DNA of 64,000 nucleotides from assembly GCA_900143635.1 (NCBI GenBank), contig FREY01000001.1, positions 28,424 through 92,423 of the forward strand, in the 5' to 3' direction. Positions 35,252-44,133 of the stretch are shown piece after piece; positions within the stretch are counted from its first letter, which is position 1; each line of letters opens with the position of its first letter. This DNA comes from Rhodobacteraceae bacterium Alg231-04 (lineage in GTDB: Bacteria; Pseudomonadota; Alphaproteobacteria; Rhodobacterales; Rhodobacteraceae). The notes under the pieces were generated by a model. That model saw only the letters and a list, made by a program, of their open reading frames with translations, was not told the DNA's origin and did not search any database. A program made the position numbers and the translations under genes.

Positions 35252-36487
35252 ATGATCGAGACTTTGCTCTGCGCCCTTGTGACCATCCTGCCTGACTTTC
35301 TGTTTCGCCGCTATGTGCAGGGCAAACGGATTGGCAAGGAACTGACGCTGTTTTCAATGTGGTACGAATTGCGCTGGGGGCTGACGGGCTGTGTCATGCT
35401 GACCCTGACGGTGATCACCACGCTGTTCTATTTTCACCCATCAACAAAACTGGTGGCTTCGTACTTCCGCACAGTGACCATCCTGCCGCAGGTGGGCGGA
35501 CGGGTGGCCGAGGTCTATGTGGTGAACAATCAAGAGGTGCTGGTCGGAGATCCGATACTGCGCCTCGAGGGGCTGTCACAAAAGGCGGCCGTACATTCCG
35601 CCCGTGCCGGCATCGCCCAGGTCGAAGCCTCACGCAAGCTGACCGATACCGATCTTGCCAAGGCCGAGGCCGGCATTGCGCAGGCAAATGCTGCGCTTGA
35701 ACAGGCTCAAGAAGATCTGGAACGCAATCAGATCCTGCGCGACGAAGGCTCCAGCGCGGTGCGCCTGACCGAAATACAGCGGTTGGAAAATCTGGTGGAA
35801 GAACGCATTGCAGCACTGGATGCGGCCAAGGCCCAGAAAGTGGCGGTTCAACAGCAGATCGACGTGCTGATCCCGGCGCAGATGGACAGTGCGCAGGCTC
35901 AGATGGAGCTGGCTGAATCCGAGCTGAGCAAGACGGTGATTTCCGCCGGGGTAGACGGGCGGATCGAACAGTTTGCGCTTCAGGTCGGCGATTATGTTAG
36001 CCCTGTTCTGCGCCCGGCGGGCATTCTGGTGCCCTATTCAACCGGCCACAACCGGTTCCAGGCTGGGTTCAACCAAATGGCGGCGCAGGTCATCAAACCG
36101 GGCATGATCGGTGAGCTTGGGTGTTTGACCAAGCCCTTCACGGTGATCCCAATGGTGGTGGTCGAGGTGCAGGACGTCATTGCCTCGGGGCAGCTGCGAC
36201 CAAGCGACCAGCTGCGCGATCTTCAAAACGGCCCACAGCCCGGCACCATCACCGTCTTCATGGAACCGCTTTACGAGGGCGTGGCGGAAATGCTGCCGCC
36301 GGGCAGCAACTGCATCGCCAATGTCTATACCAGCAACCATGATCGGCTGGAGCACGACGAAAACCTAAGCTCGGGCCAGCGCATCTTCCTGCATGTGGTA
36401 GACACAATTGGCGTCGTGCATGCCGCCGGACTGCGACTGCGCCTGCTATTGATGCCGGTGCAAACCCTCGTGCTCAGCGGTCACTGA
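35252..36487 (+). CDS. HlyD-family membrane fusion/periplasmic adaptor protein (YiaV/YibH-like)
   Basis: 411 residues. An N-terminal membrane segment (about 47-65) is followed by a biotinyl-lipoyl half (VTILPQVGGRVAEVYVVNNQ), a coiled-coil hairpin of about 120 residues rich in Ala/Glu/Gln (AEAGIAQANAALEQAQEDLE), and the second lipoyl half with VISAGVDGRIEQFALQVGDY. The C-terminal part is longer than usual. No ABC, MFS or RND transporter gene is beside it, so it may form an envelope-spanning adaptor that recruits a partner encoded elsewhere. The start has a GAGGAG site inside the upstream gene's end. Confidence 0.83.
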   Translation: MIETLLCALVTILPDFLFRRYVQGKRIGKELTLFSMWYELRWGLTGCVMLTLTVITTLFYFHPSTKLVASYFRTVTILPQVGGRVAEVYVVNNQEVLVGDPILRLEGLSQKAAVHSARAGIAQVEASRKLTDTDLAKAEAGIAQANAALEQAQEDLERNQILRDEGSSAVRLTEIQRLENLVEERIAALDAAKAQKVAVQQQIDVLIPAQMDSAQAQMELAESELSKTVISAGVDGRIEQFALQVGDYVSPVLRPAGILVPYSTGHNRFQAGFNQMAAQVIKPGMIGELGCLTKPFTVIPMVVVEVQDVIASGQLRPSDQLRDLQNGPQPGTITVFMEPLYEGVAEMLPPGSNCIANVYTSNHDRLEHDENLSSGQRIFLHVVDTIGVVHAAGLRLRLLLMPVQTLVLSGH

Positions 36488-36490
36488 CGG

Positions 36491-37345
36491 TCAGAGTCCG
36501 GACTGTGCCAAAAGCCAGTCCGCCACGATCTGAACCTCCGGCCGCAAGGCCGGGGGACGCGGGCAGATCAGGTAAAACCCCTGACCGGGCACCGGTTCCG
36601 GTGCCCAGCAACAGACCAGCCGCCCGGTGTTCAGATCATCCTGAACCAACAGGCGCGGGGCCAGTGCATAGCCCTGACCGTTGGCAGCCGCATCCGTGGC
36701 TAAAGCTGACTGGTTGAAATTCAGCATCCGGGTGGGCGGCACTGCGTCCTGTTTGCGAAACTGCTCGGTCCAGCTTTGATGGCCATCTTCGATCAGGGGC
36801 AAATCGCGGAACCCCTCAATAGTCTCCACCAGCGGTGCTGAGCCCGGCGCCGTCACAGCGACCAGATCCATTGGCGCCAGACAATCAACCGTGGCCTCCT
36901 GTGGTTGCGGGCGTCTTCCCTGCCGGATGGCCAGATCCGCCTCGCCGCCGGGGATGACAGTTACTGTCTCGGAGGCAACCAGCTTCAGGTCAATCTCCGG
37001 GTGCGCATGGGTCAGAAAGGGCAGGCGCGGTAACAGCCATTTGGTGGCCAGCGAGGGCGGCACAGACAGGGTGACGCGGCGCTGGGGCAGAAGGTCTTCG
37101 GTTGCCCGGTCAATGATCTTGAGCGCTCGGCCGATTTCGTGGTGGTACTGCGCCCCGGCCTCGGTCAGCTCCAGCCCGCGCGGACGGCGGTGAAACAGCG
37201 GCTGACCAACGCTCTCCTCCAGTCCGCGCACCTGCTGGGCGACAGCGCCCTGGGTCAGGTTCATCTCCTCGGCCGCAAGGCGAAAGTTCAGATGGCGCGC
37301 AGCCGCATCGAACATGCGCAGACTGTTGAGCGGCGGGTGGCGCAT
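36491..37345 (-). CDS. LysR-type transcriptional regulator (GcvA-like)
   Basis: 284 residues from the ATG at 37345. The start MRHPPLNSLRMFDAAARHLN with AAEEMNLTQGAVAQQVRGLE is the GcvA-type HTH. The effector domain runs from about 90 (VTLSVPPSLATKWLLPRLPF, GGEADLAIRQGRRPQ). It is divergent from the SDR gene at 37464 and likely controls it. A small palindrome, GTAG-TTTTT-CTAC, at 37363-37375 is a possible binding site. Confidence 0.87.
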   Translation of the reverse strand: MRHPPLNSLRMFDAAARHLNFRLAAEEMNLTQGAVAQQVRGLEESVGQPLFHRRPRGLELTEAGAQYHHEIGRALKIIDRATEDLLPQRRVTLSVPPSLATKWLLPRLPFLTHAHPEIDLKLVASETVTVIPGGEADLAIRQGRRPQPQEATVDCLAPMDLVAVTAPGSAPLVETIEGFRDLPLIEDGHQSWTEQFRKQDAVPPTRMLNFNQSALATDAAANGQGYALAPRLLVQDDLNTGRLVCCWAPEPVPGQGFYLICPRPPALRPEVQIVADWLLAQSGL

Positions 37346-37463
37346 TGGACATTCCTTAGCCAGTAGTTTTTCTACAGTCTGAGGGGAGCAACCATGATTA
37401 GTCAAGAACCCGGGCGAATTCTAGGCTGTCAGGCAACAGGTTATTCAGACAGGAGCCGGACAG

Positions 37464-38159
37464 ATGACAAAGGTTGCATTGATCACCGCAGGTGGAAGCG
37501 GCATGGGCGCGGATGCGGCACGTCGGTTGCACAGCGACGGATTCGAGGTCGCTATCCTCAGCGCTTCGGGCAAGGGCGAGGCTTTGGCAAAGGAACTTGG
37601 TGGAATCGGCGTGACCGGCTCCAACCTGGATACAGCCGCGTTGCAGGCGCTGGTTTATGGTGCCATGGCGCGCTGGGGCCGTATTGATGTTTTGGTCAAC
37701 TCGGCCGGTCACGGGCCCAAGGGCGATATCATGGAGATCAGCGACGAAGACTGGCATCAGGGCATGGAGGTCTATCTGATGAACGTCATTCGCACCGCCC
37801 GCATGGTGGCCCCGGTGATGGCGGCGCAGGGCGGCGGTGGCATCATCAATATCTCGACCTTTGCGGCCTTTGAGCCTGATCCGCTGTTCCCGACCTCCGG
37901 CGTGTTCCGTGCAGGTCTGGCCAGCTTCACCAAGCTTTTTGCGGATAAGTTTGCAGGTCAGAACGTGCGGATGAACAACGTGCTGCCCGGTTTTATCGAC
38001 AGCCTGCCCGAAACCGAAGACCGCTGCGCCCGCATCCCGATGGGTCGCTACGGCAATGCGGCCGAGGTCTCCTCGCTGGTCAGCTATCTGGCGGGGGAAG
38101 GCACCTATGTGACGGGGCAGAACTGGCGCATCGATGGCGGGCTGACAGGCCATGTCTGA
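37464..38159 (+). CDS. Atypical short-chain dehydrogenase/reductase
   Basis: 231 residues with the NAD(P) motif altered to TAGGSGMGADAA and VNSAGHG for the usual NNAG. The catalytic segment reads INISTFAAFEPDPLFPTSGV-FRAG; aligning FTKLFADKFA with the usual LTRxLAxExA puts Ser145 at the catalytic Tyr and Arg149 at the Lys of YxxxK. The Ser at about 131 is present. The fold is intact (NNVLPGFIDSLP, IDGG near the end), so it may bind a nucleotide without ordinary SDR chemistry or use other residues. A GGAG site precedes the ATG. Its 3' end overlaps the next gene by 8 bp. Confidence 0.82.
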   Translation: MTKVALITAGGSGMGADAARRLHSDGFEVAILSASGKGEALAKELGGIGVTGSNLDTAALQALVYGAMARWGRIDVLVNSAGHGPKGDIMEISDEDWHQGMEVYLMNVIRTARMVAPVMAAQGGGGIINISTFAAFEPDPLFPTSGVFRAGLASFTKLFADKFAGQNVRMNNVLPGFIDSLPETEDRCARIPMGRYGNAAEVSSLVSYLAGEGTYVTGQNWRIDGGLTGHV

Positions 38160-38391
38160 CATTGTTGCCAACGGCCGCACCAGCCCGGCCTTTGTGCTGA
38201 AATGGGTGGCCTCTGCGATCCAGATCCTCGGCTATGCCGCCACCGGATTTGGGCTGGAGCCCTGGAATATCGGTCTGTTTCTTGTCGGTGTATCGCTTTG
38301 GTTTCTGGTGGGGGTGCTGTGGAATGACAGGGCCATCATGCTGATCCATCTGGTCGCTTTTGCGGCACTGATCGCAGGTGTTTTGGCCTAA
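38152..38391 (+). CDS. Small membrane protein, SDR partner
   Basis: 79 residues with two or three hydrophobic helices (FVLKWVASAIQILGYAATGF, WNIGLFLVGVSLWFLVGVLW, AIMLIHLVAFAALIAGVLA). Its start lies 8 bp inside the SDR gene, so it is translationally coupled. I do not assign a function; the overlap suggests its product works with the SDR. A terminator follows 22 bp after the stop. Confidence 0.75.
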   Translation: MSDIVANGRTSPAFVLKWVASAIQILGYAATGFGLEPWNIGLFLVGVSLWFLVGVLWNDRAIMLIHLVAFAALIAGVLA

Positions 38392-38413
38392 GCCAAGCTA
38401 TGACGGACAACAA

Positions 38414-38441
38414 AAAGGCCCGCCAAAACCGGCGGGCCTTT
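38414..38441. terminator. Bidirectional rho-independent terminator
   Basis: AAAGGCCCGCC (38414-38424), loop AAAACC, GGCGGGCCTTT (38431-38441): an 11-bp perfect stem flanked by A and T runs. It separates the rightward SDR unit from the leftward purine operon and can stop both. Confidence 0.88.
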
Positions 38442-38466
38442 CTGCTTTTCTTATCGTGGCATCCGC

Positions 38467-39537
38467 TTACTGCGGGATGTCGCCTTCGATGCCTTCAACG
38501 TAGAAGTTCATACCAGCCAAGGTGCCGTCATCTGCGGTTTCACCTTCTGCCAGCCAGACCGAGCCGTCCTGCTTGGTAATCGGGCCGGTGAAGGCGTGGT
38601 AGGACCCGTCCGCCAGCGCGGCTTTCATCGCCAGTGCGGCCTCTTTCACGTCGGCCGGAACTGCGCTGGAAATCTCGCCGATGCCAACCATGCCGGCGCC
38701 GATGCCATCCCAGGTGTTGGAGGTTGCCCAGCTGCCGTCAATCACGGCCTGGGTGCGGGTGATGTAGTAGGGGGCCCAGTCATCGATGATCGAGGAAACG
38801 CGCGGTTTGGGGCCATATTCGGACATATCCGAGGCCTGACCAAAGGTGATCACGTTGCCTGCGTTCTGTGCGGCTGCCTGCGGCGCGGTGGAATCGGTGT
38901 GCTGCAGGATCACGTCCGCGCCCTGTTCGATCAGAACCTTGGCCGCGTCAGCTTCTTTTGCCGGGTCAAACCAAGTGTAGGCCCATACGATTTTGAACTC
39001 GACGTCCGGGTTCACCTTCTTGGCGTGGATATAGGCCGAGTTGATGCCGCGGATCACTTCCGGGATCGGGTAGGAACCGATGTAGCCGATCACGTTGCTG
39101 TCGGTCATGTGGCCCGCAATGGTGCCCTGAACGGCGCGACCCTCATAGAAACGCGCCGAATAGACCGACACGTTTTCAGCCGTCTTATAGCCGGTCGCGT
39201 GTTCGAATTTCACATTCGGGAATTTCTTGGCGACATTGATGGTCGGGTCCATGTAGCCGAAAGAGGTGGTGAAGATCAGGTCCGCGCCCTCAAGCGCCAT
39301 CTGGGTCATCACGCGCTCGGCGTCCGGGCCTTCGGGCACCGATTCCACATAGACGGTTTCAACCGCGTCACCGAAATGCGCTTCGACAGCCTGACGGCCT
39401 TTGTCGTGCTCATAAGTCCAGCCGCCGTCGCCGACGGGGCCAACGTAGACAAAGCCCACTTTGGTGTCAGCGGCATGAGCGCCGGAGGCAAGGCCAAGCG
39501 CGACAGCGGCGCTGGTCAGAAGATTGGTCAGTTTCAT
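38467..39537 (-). CDS. BMP-family ABC transporter substrate-binding protein (purine/nucleoside)
   Basis: 356 residues from the ATG at 39537. Signal peptide of about 22 residues ending GAHA-AD without a lipobox Cys, so a soluble periplasmic protein. DTKVGFVYVGPVGDGGWTYE and MALEGADLIFTTSFGYMDPT are the BMP (basic membrane protein/PnrA-like) signature, and QASDMSEYGPKPRVSSIIDD the ligand-lobe part. It is the last gene of the leftward operon that begins with xdhA. The family binds purine nucleosides or bases, which fits the xanthine dehydrogenase neighbours. Confidence 0.9.
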   Translation of the reverse strand: MKLTNLLTSAAVALGLASGAHAADTKVGFVYVGPVGDGGWTYEHDKGRQAVEAHFGDAVETVYVESVPEGPDAERVMTQMALEGADLIFTTSFGYMDPTINVAKKFPNVKFEHATGYKTAENVSVYSARFYEGRAVQGTIAGHMTDSNVIGYIGSYPIPEVIRGINSAYIHAKKVNPDVEFKIVWAYTWFDPAKEADAAKVLIEQGADVILQHTDSTAPQAAAQNAGNVITFGQASDMSEYGPKPRVSSIIDDWAPYYITRTQAVIDGSWATSNTWDGIGAGMVGIGEISSAVPADVKEAALAMKAALADGSYHAFTGPITKQDGSVWLAEGETADDGTLAGMNFYVEGIEGDIPQ

Positions 39538-39600
39538 TCGTATTTCCCCATGTTGGTTTCGTATTGGCCCCGGCCGCAACCGAGGCAGTTGTCGCCCCCC

Positions 39601-40521
39601 CTAGCGGGAGGCGTGGAAATTCTTGCCCAGCGAGGCAGGCGCGCTGCTCTTATCAGCAGAAAGGATAACAAGCACCAGAATTGTTATTAGATATGGCGAC
39701 ATTGCCAGATATTCCACCGGGATGGCAACGCCTGCCGCTTGCAGATTGAGCTGCACAACGGTGACCCCGCCGAACAAATAGGCACCCAGCAAGGCCCGCC
39801 ACGGTTTCCAGCTGGCAAAGACCACCAGAGCCAGCGCGATCCAGCCGATGCCGGCGGTCATGCCCTCGGTCCACTGCGGCACCCGGATCAGGCTGATATA
39901 GGCGCCGCCCATGCCAGCACAGGCACCCCCGAACATGATCGCCATGATGCGGATCTTCAGAACCTTATAGCCAAGCGCATGGGCTGCTTCGTGGTTTTCG
40001 CCCACCGCGCGCAGGATCAGACCGGCGCGGGTGTATTTCAGCACTGCCCAGACACCGGCCGTCAACGCGATGGCAAAATAGAGGATGGGATCATGGCTGA
40101 ACAGGATCGGGCCAACCACGGGCAAATCGCTCAGAACCGGCAGGTCCAGCTTGCCCATCTGCGGCGGTTTCACACCGACATAGCCCTGACCCAGCAGGGC
40201 CGACAGACCCAGACCAAACAAAGTCAGCGCCAGCCCCGAGGCTACCTGATTTGCCTGCGCATATTGGGTCAGCAGGACAAACAACAGCGACAGCAGGGCA
40301 CCGGCAATGGCCGAGGCGATAAAGCCAAGGAAGGGCGATCCGCTTTCAACGGTGATGGCAAAACCGGCGATTGCGCCGATGATCATCATGCCCTCGACGC
40401 CGAGGTTCAGGACACCGGATTTCTCCACCACCAGTTCGCCAATGGCGGCCAGCAGCAGCGGGGTTGCTGCCACCATCAGCGAGGCGATCAGCAGGACGGG
40501 ATTGATTGCACTAAGGTCCAT
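39601..40521 (-). CDS. ABC transporter permease, BMP/nucleoside type (second permease)
   Basis: 306 residues, about nine hydrophobic segments. LLLAAIGELVVEKSGVLNLG, VEGMMIIGAIAGFAITVESG and LRAVGENHEAAHALGYKVLK are conserved in the smaller permease of BMP-type systems (NupQ/YufQ-like). Its start is 1 bp after the stop of the upstream permease gene, so the two are coupled. It pairs with the larger permease to form the transmembrane channel. Confidence 0.9.
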   Translation of the reverse strand: MDLSAINPVLLIASLMVAATPLLLAAIGELVVEKSGVLNLGVEGMMIIGAIAGFAITVESGSPFLGFIASAIAGALLSLLFVLLTQYAQANQVASGLALTLFGLGLSALLGQGYVGVKPPQMGKLDLPVLSDLPVVGPILFSHDPILYFAIALTAGVWAVLKYTRAGLILRAVGENHEAAHALGYKVLKIRIMAIMFGGACAGMGGAYISLIRVPQWTEGMTAGIGWIALALVVFASWKPWRALLGAYLFGGVTVVQLNLQAAGVAIPVEYLAMSPYLITILVLVILSADKSSAPASLGKNFHASR

Positions 40522-40522
40522 A

Positions 40523-41605
40523 TCACACGGCCTCCGGTTTGCGCAGGGCGATGCGGAAATTGGTCAACAGGTCCAGCGCCAGCAGGAAGAACAACAACAT
40601 GCCCTGAAAGACCTGGATCGCGGCGGCCGGCAGGCCAAGGTTGGATTGGGCAATCTCGCCGCCGATGTATGTCAGCGCCATCAAGCCACCCGCAAGCATG
40701 ATGCCGACAGGATGTAGGCGGCCAAGGAAGGCAACGATGATCGCGGTGAAACCATAGCCTACGTTGAAGTCGATGCTGATCTGACCGGCCGGGCCGGAGA
40801 CTTCGAACATGCCGGCCAAACCGGCCAGTGCGCCGGACGTACCAAGGCAGAACAGGACCAGTCGGGTCGGGTTCACACCGGCGAATTTGGCGGCGCGCGG
40901 TGCCTCGCCCGTTAGGCGGATGTGAAAGCCCAGCATATGTTTGCGCAGCAGCACATAGGCAAAAATCACCGCGATAAAGGCAGCAACCACGCCCCAATGC
41001 ATGCCCGATCCCTCGATCAGCTCGGCGTTAAAGGCGCTGGGATAAGATTGCAGGTTACGCGATCCGGGAAAGCCAAACCCTTCGGGGTTTTTCAGCAAGC
41101 CAAGAGAGACAGAGGCAAGAAATTGTTCGGCCACATAGACCAGCATCAGCGACACGAGGATTTCATTGGTGCCGAAACGCGTTCTCAGCACCGCCGGGAT
41201 CATCGCCCAGATCCAGCCGCCGAATGCGCCGGCAATGACCATGATCGGGAAGATATAGACGGCCTCCATCGGGTAGAAGGCAAGGCCGGCACCAGCGCCA
41301 AAAATGGCGCCCATGATATACTGACCCTCAGCGCCGATGTTCCAGACACCAGCCCTGAACCCCAGCGACAGGCCAATGGCGATCAGCACCAGAGGCGCGC
41401 CCTTCACCAACAGCTGCGGGCGGTAGTAGAAGGAAAACTCGCCAAATAGCGGTTCCCAGAAAATCGTGCGGATCGCCTCGACCGGTGGTTTGCCGAGGAT
41501 GGCAAACAGCAAGCCGCCAAAGATCATTGTCGCCAGCACCGCCACAAGCGGCGTCGCCAGCGACCACGCCTGCGATGGCTGCGGCCTTTTTTCTAGCCTA
41601 ATCAT
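40523..41605 (-). CDS. ABC transporter permease, BMP/nucleoside type (first permease)
   Basis: 360 residues with about ten hydrophobic helices. FRAGVWNIGAEGQYIMGAIF, VLRTRFGTNEILVSLMLVYV and TGEAPRAAKFAGVNPTRLVL match the NupP/YufP-type permease. It has a GGGGGA site and lies between the ATPase gene and the second permease. Confidence 0.9.
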   Translation of the reverse strand: MIRLEKRPQPSQAWSLATPLVAVLATMIFGGLLFAILGKPPVEAIRTIFWEPLFGEFSFYYRPQLLVKGAPLVLIAIGLSLGFRAGVWNIGAEGQYIMGAIFGAGAGLAFYPMEAVYIFPIMVIAGAFGGWIWAMIPAVLRTRFGTNEILVSLMLVYVAEQFLASVSLGLLKNPEGFGFPGSRNLQSYPSAFNAELIEGSGMHWGVVAAFIAVIFAYVLLRKHMLGFHIRLTGEAPRAAKFAGVNPTRLVLFCLGTSGALAGLAGMFEVSGPAGQISIDFNVGYGFTAIIVAFLGRLHPVGIMLAGGLMALTYIGGEIAQSNLGLPAAAIQVFQGMLLFFLLALDLLTNFRIALRKPEAV

Positions 41606-41662
41606 GATATTCCCCCTGGAACCTGATGCTCTTGGCGAGCCTTTTTATTCACGAAGCGCGCT

Positions 41663-43180
41663 TTAAACATGCGCGACTTCCATTCCGTGTGCGCCGCCCA
41701 TCATCAAGCCGATCTCATCCACTGTCAGACCCTTGGTTGGGCGCGGCGCGCTGAGGCGGCCTTCGTTGAGGGCGGCAAAATTATCAGCGATCTCCATCAG
41801 CTCATCCAGATCCTGGCTGATGCAGACCACGGCGCAGCCGCCCGCCGCCAGATCCAGCAGTGATTGGCGGATATCAGCTGCAGCCGAGGCATCTACGCCC
41901 CATGTGGGCTGGTTCACCACCAGCACATCCGGCTTTTGCAGTACCTCGCGGCCAATGACGAATTTCTGCAGGTTGCCACCGGATAGCGAGCGCGCCGCAT
42001 TGGCGGGACCGGGCGTACGTACATCAAAAGCCTCGATCACCTGTTCGGCGAAATTCTCGGCTTCGCCCCATTTCAGGAACCCGTTCTTTTCAAGGTTTTG
42101 GCGGACCGAGGCGGTAAGCATGGCGTTTTCAGTCAGGCTCATATCCGGGGCGGCGGCATGACCCAGCCGCTCTTCGGGTGCGGCCAAAACGCCTAGACGG
42201 CGGCGGGCAACCGGGCCAAGGCGGCCAATCGGCGCGCCGTTCAGCTTGACCGCATCCGCAGCGGTCGGCGTTTCACCGGACAACACGCCCAGCAATTCAT
42301 CCTGCCCGTTGCCGGCTACGCCGCCAATGCCCAGCACTTCGCCCTTGCGCACCGTCAGATGCACGTTGCGCAGCGCGGTTCCAAAGGCGGAGGGCGCGGG
42401 CACGGACAGGCCCGAGATGTCCAGCGCGATATCGCCGAAATCACGATCCGCACGTTCCGGCGTATGCAGGGTGGATCCGACCATCAGTTCGGCCATGTCA
42501 CGGGCCGAGGTGTCCTGCGGAATGCACTCACCGACGTTTTTGCCCAGCCGCAGCACGGTGGCGTGGTCACAAAGCGCGCGGATCTCTTCCAGTTTGTGGG
42601 AGATATAGAGGATCGAGGTGCCCTCGGCCTGCAGTTTGCGCAGGGTTTCAAACAGGATGTCCACCTCCTGCGGGGTCAGAACCGAGGTCGGCTCATCCAT
42701 GATCAGCAGCTTGGGATCTTGCAGAAGGCAGCGAATAATCTCCACCCGCTGCCGTTCGCCGGCCGACAGCTCGCCAACTGTTCGGAACGGGTCCAGCGGC
42801 AGTCCGTAAGTTTCGGAAACCTCGCGGATACGCGATGCAAGATCGCCCATCGGCGGCGGGTTTTCCATGCCCAGCGCGATGTTTTCCGACACATTCAATG
42901 CATCAAACAGCGAGAAATGCTGAAACACCATGGCGATGCCATCCGCACGGGCCTGGCGCGGTTCGGCCGGGGCATAGGGTTGACCTTTTAGTAGCATCTG
43001 GCCACTGTCCGGTTTCACCAGTCCGTAGATCATTTTGACCAGCGTTGATTTGCCAGCGCCGTTCTCTCCCAGCAGCGCGTGGACTTCGCCTTCGCCAATG
43101 TCAAAAGAGACAGTGTCGTTGGCGACCACGCCGGGGTATGCCTTGGTCAGCCCTTGCAGGCTCAGCAGGGGTACATTCAC
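41663..43180 (-). CDS. ABC transporter ATP-binding protein with two nucleotide-binding domains (purine/nucleoside)
   Basis: 505 residues with two ABC domains. The first has Walker A GENGAGKSTLVKMIYG, signature LSAGERQRVEII and Walker B LLIMDEPTSVL. The second lacks a perfect Walker A (GGVAGNGQDELLGVL) but has LSGGNLQKFVIGRE, as in RbsA/NupO-type proteins. It energises the two permeases and BMP binding protein. The start overlaps the end of xdhC by four bases, so translation is coupled. Confidence 0.93.
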   Translation of the reverse strand: MNVPLLSLQGLTKAYPGVVANDTVSFDIGEGEVHALLGENGAGKSTLVKMIYGLVKPDSGQMLLKGQPYAPAEPRQARADGIAMVFQHFSLFDALNVSENIALGMENPPPMGDLASRIREVSETYGLPLDPFRTVGELSAGERQRVEIIRCLLQDPKLLIMDEPTSVLTPQEVDILFETLRKLQAEGTSILYISHKLEEIRALCDHATVLRLGKNVGECIPQDTSARDMAELMVGSTLHTPERADRDFGDIALDISGLSVPAPSAFGTALRNVHLTVRKGEVLGIGGVAGNGQDELLGVLSGETPTAADAVKLNGAPIGRLGPVARRRLGVLAAPEERLGHAAAPDMSLTENAMLTASVRQNLEKNGFLKWGEAENFAEQVIEAFDVRTPGPANAARSLSGGNLQKFVIGREVLQKPDVLVVNQPTWGVDASAAADIRQSLLDLAAGGCAVVCISQDLDELMEIADNFAALNEGRLSAPRPTKGLTVDEIGLMMGGAHGMEVAHV

Positions 43181-44133
43181 GCGCGTTTGACCTCTCTGTG
43201 TTCCGAACTCTTTATCTCTGTCAGCCCCCGCAATAGCGCGGCAGCGACCCCAACGGCAATCATTTGCGGGTGTTTCCCCAGCTTTGGATCGCCAATCGGG
43301 CAGGTTATTTTTGCAATATTTTCAGGACTGTGGCCAAGAGCCTTCAGCCGCGACCTAAAGCGCGCCCATTTGGTGTCCGATCCAATCAGCCCGCAGAAGT
43401 CAAAACCACGGCAGAGCAGCTGGTGGCACAGCTCCAGATCCAGATTGTGCGAATAGGTCAGGATTAGGTGATGCGCATCTTTAGGCGCGTGGCGCGCCAG
43501 CAAGGCCGGATCGGCGGCAGGCAAGGGGGTAACATGGGCTGAGACCCTTTCGGGGAAGCGTTCTGGCCCTGTGTCGACCCAAGTGATCGCCAAATCTGGC
43601 AGGGGTGACAAAACATCAACCAGTGCACGGCCCACATGGCCAGCCCCCCAGATCCACAGGCTGGTGTCCGGCCTGTGCACCGGTTCCAGCATCCAGCCGT
43701 CAACCAACTGCGGCTCCGGCAGTGTCCCTTGTGCGCGCGCTTGAGAGGCCAGCCGCTTCACTGACAATGGCATATCGCCATTGGCTTCCTCTGCTGCGGG
43801 GCGCAGGATCACGCCCTCTTCCGGCAGGGTGGATAGCCGTTCTGCGTCATAGACCTCAGCCAGCAAAGTCACCGCGCCACCGCAGCACTGCCCCATATCG
43901 GGGCCAAGTGCATGACGGCTGAGAACAGTCTGAACAGACTGGAGCCGCGCCGCGTTTGCCGCCTCGAATTCCAGCGTACCGCCTCCGATGGTGCCAGATT
44001 GGCCGCCGTCCCAGACCAGCATGGCCGCCCCAACCTCGCGCGGTGACGAACCGCGGATGGCGGCGATCACAACGCGGATCACCCGCCCATGATCTGCCAC
44101 CGCGGCCCTTAGGGCTTGAAGGTCAAACCCCAT
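43177..44133 (-). CDS. xdhC: XdhC, molybdenum cofactor chaperone of xanthine dehydrogenase
   Basis: 318 residues from the ATG at 44133, overlapping the xdhB end by 11 bp. IAAIRGSSPREVGAAMLVWD and TIGGGTLEFEAANAARL are the XdhC_CoxI N-terminal motifs; GPDMGQCCGGAVTLL carries the conserved Cys pair, and LWIWGAGHVGRALVDVLSPL begins the Rossmann-like C-terminal domain. The protein inserts sulfurated Moco into XdhB. It is placed between the catalytic genes and the transporter genes of one operon. Confidence 0.93.
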   Translation of the reverse strand: MGFDLQALRAAVADHGRVIRVVIAAIRGSSPREVGAAMLVWDGGQSGTIGGGTLEFEAANAARLQSVQTVLSRHALGPDMGQCCGGAVTLLAEVYDAERLSTLPEEGVILRPAAEEANGDMPLSVKRLASQARAQGTLPEPQLVDGWMLEPVHRPDTSLWIWGAGHVGRALVDVLSPLPDLAITWVDTGPERFPERVSAHVTPLPAADPALLARHAPKDAHHLILTYSHNLDLELCHQLLCRGFDFCGLIGSDTKWARFRSRLKALGHSPENIAKITCPIGDPKLGKHPQMIAVGVAAALLRGLTEIKSSEHREVKRA

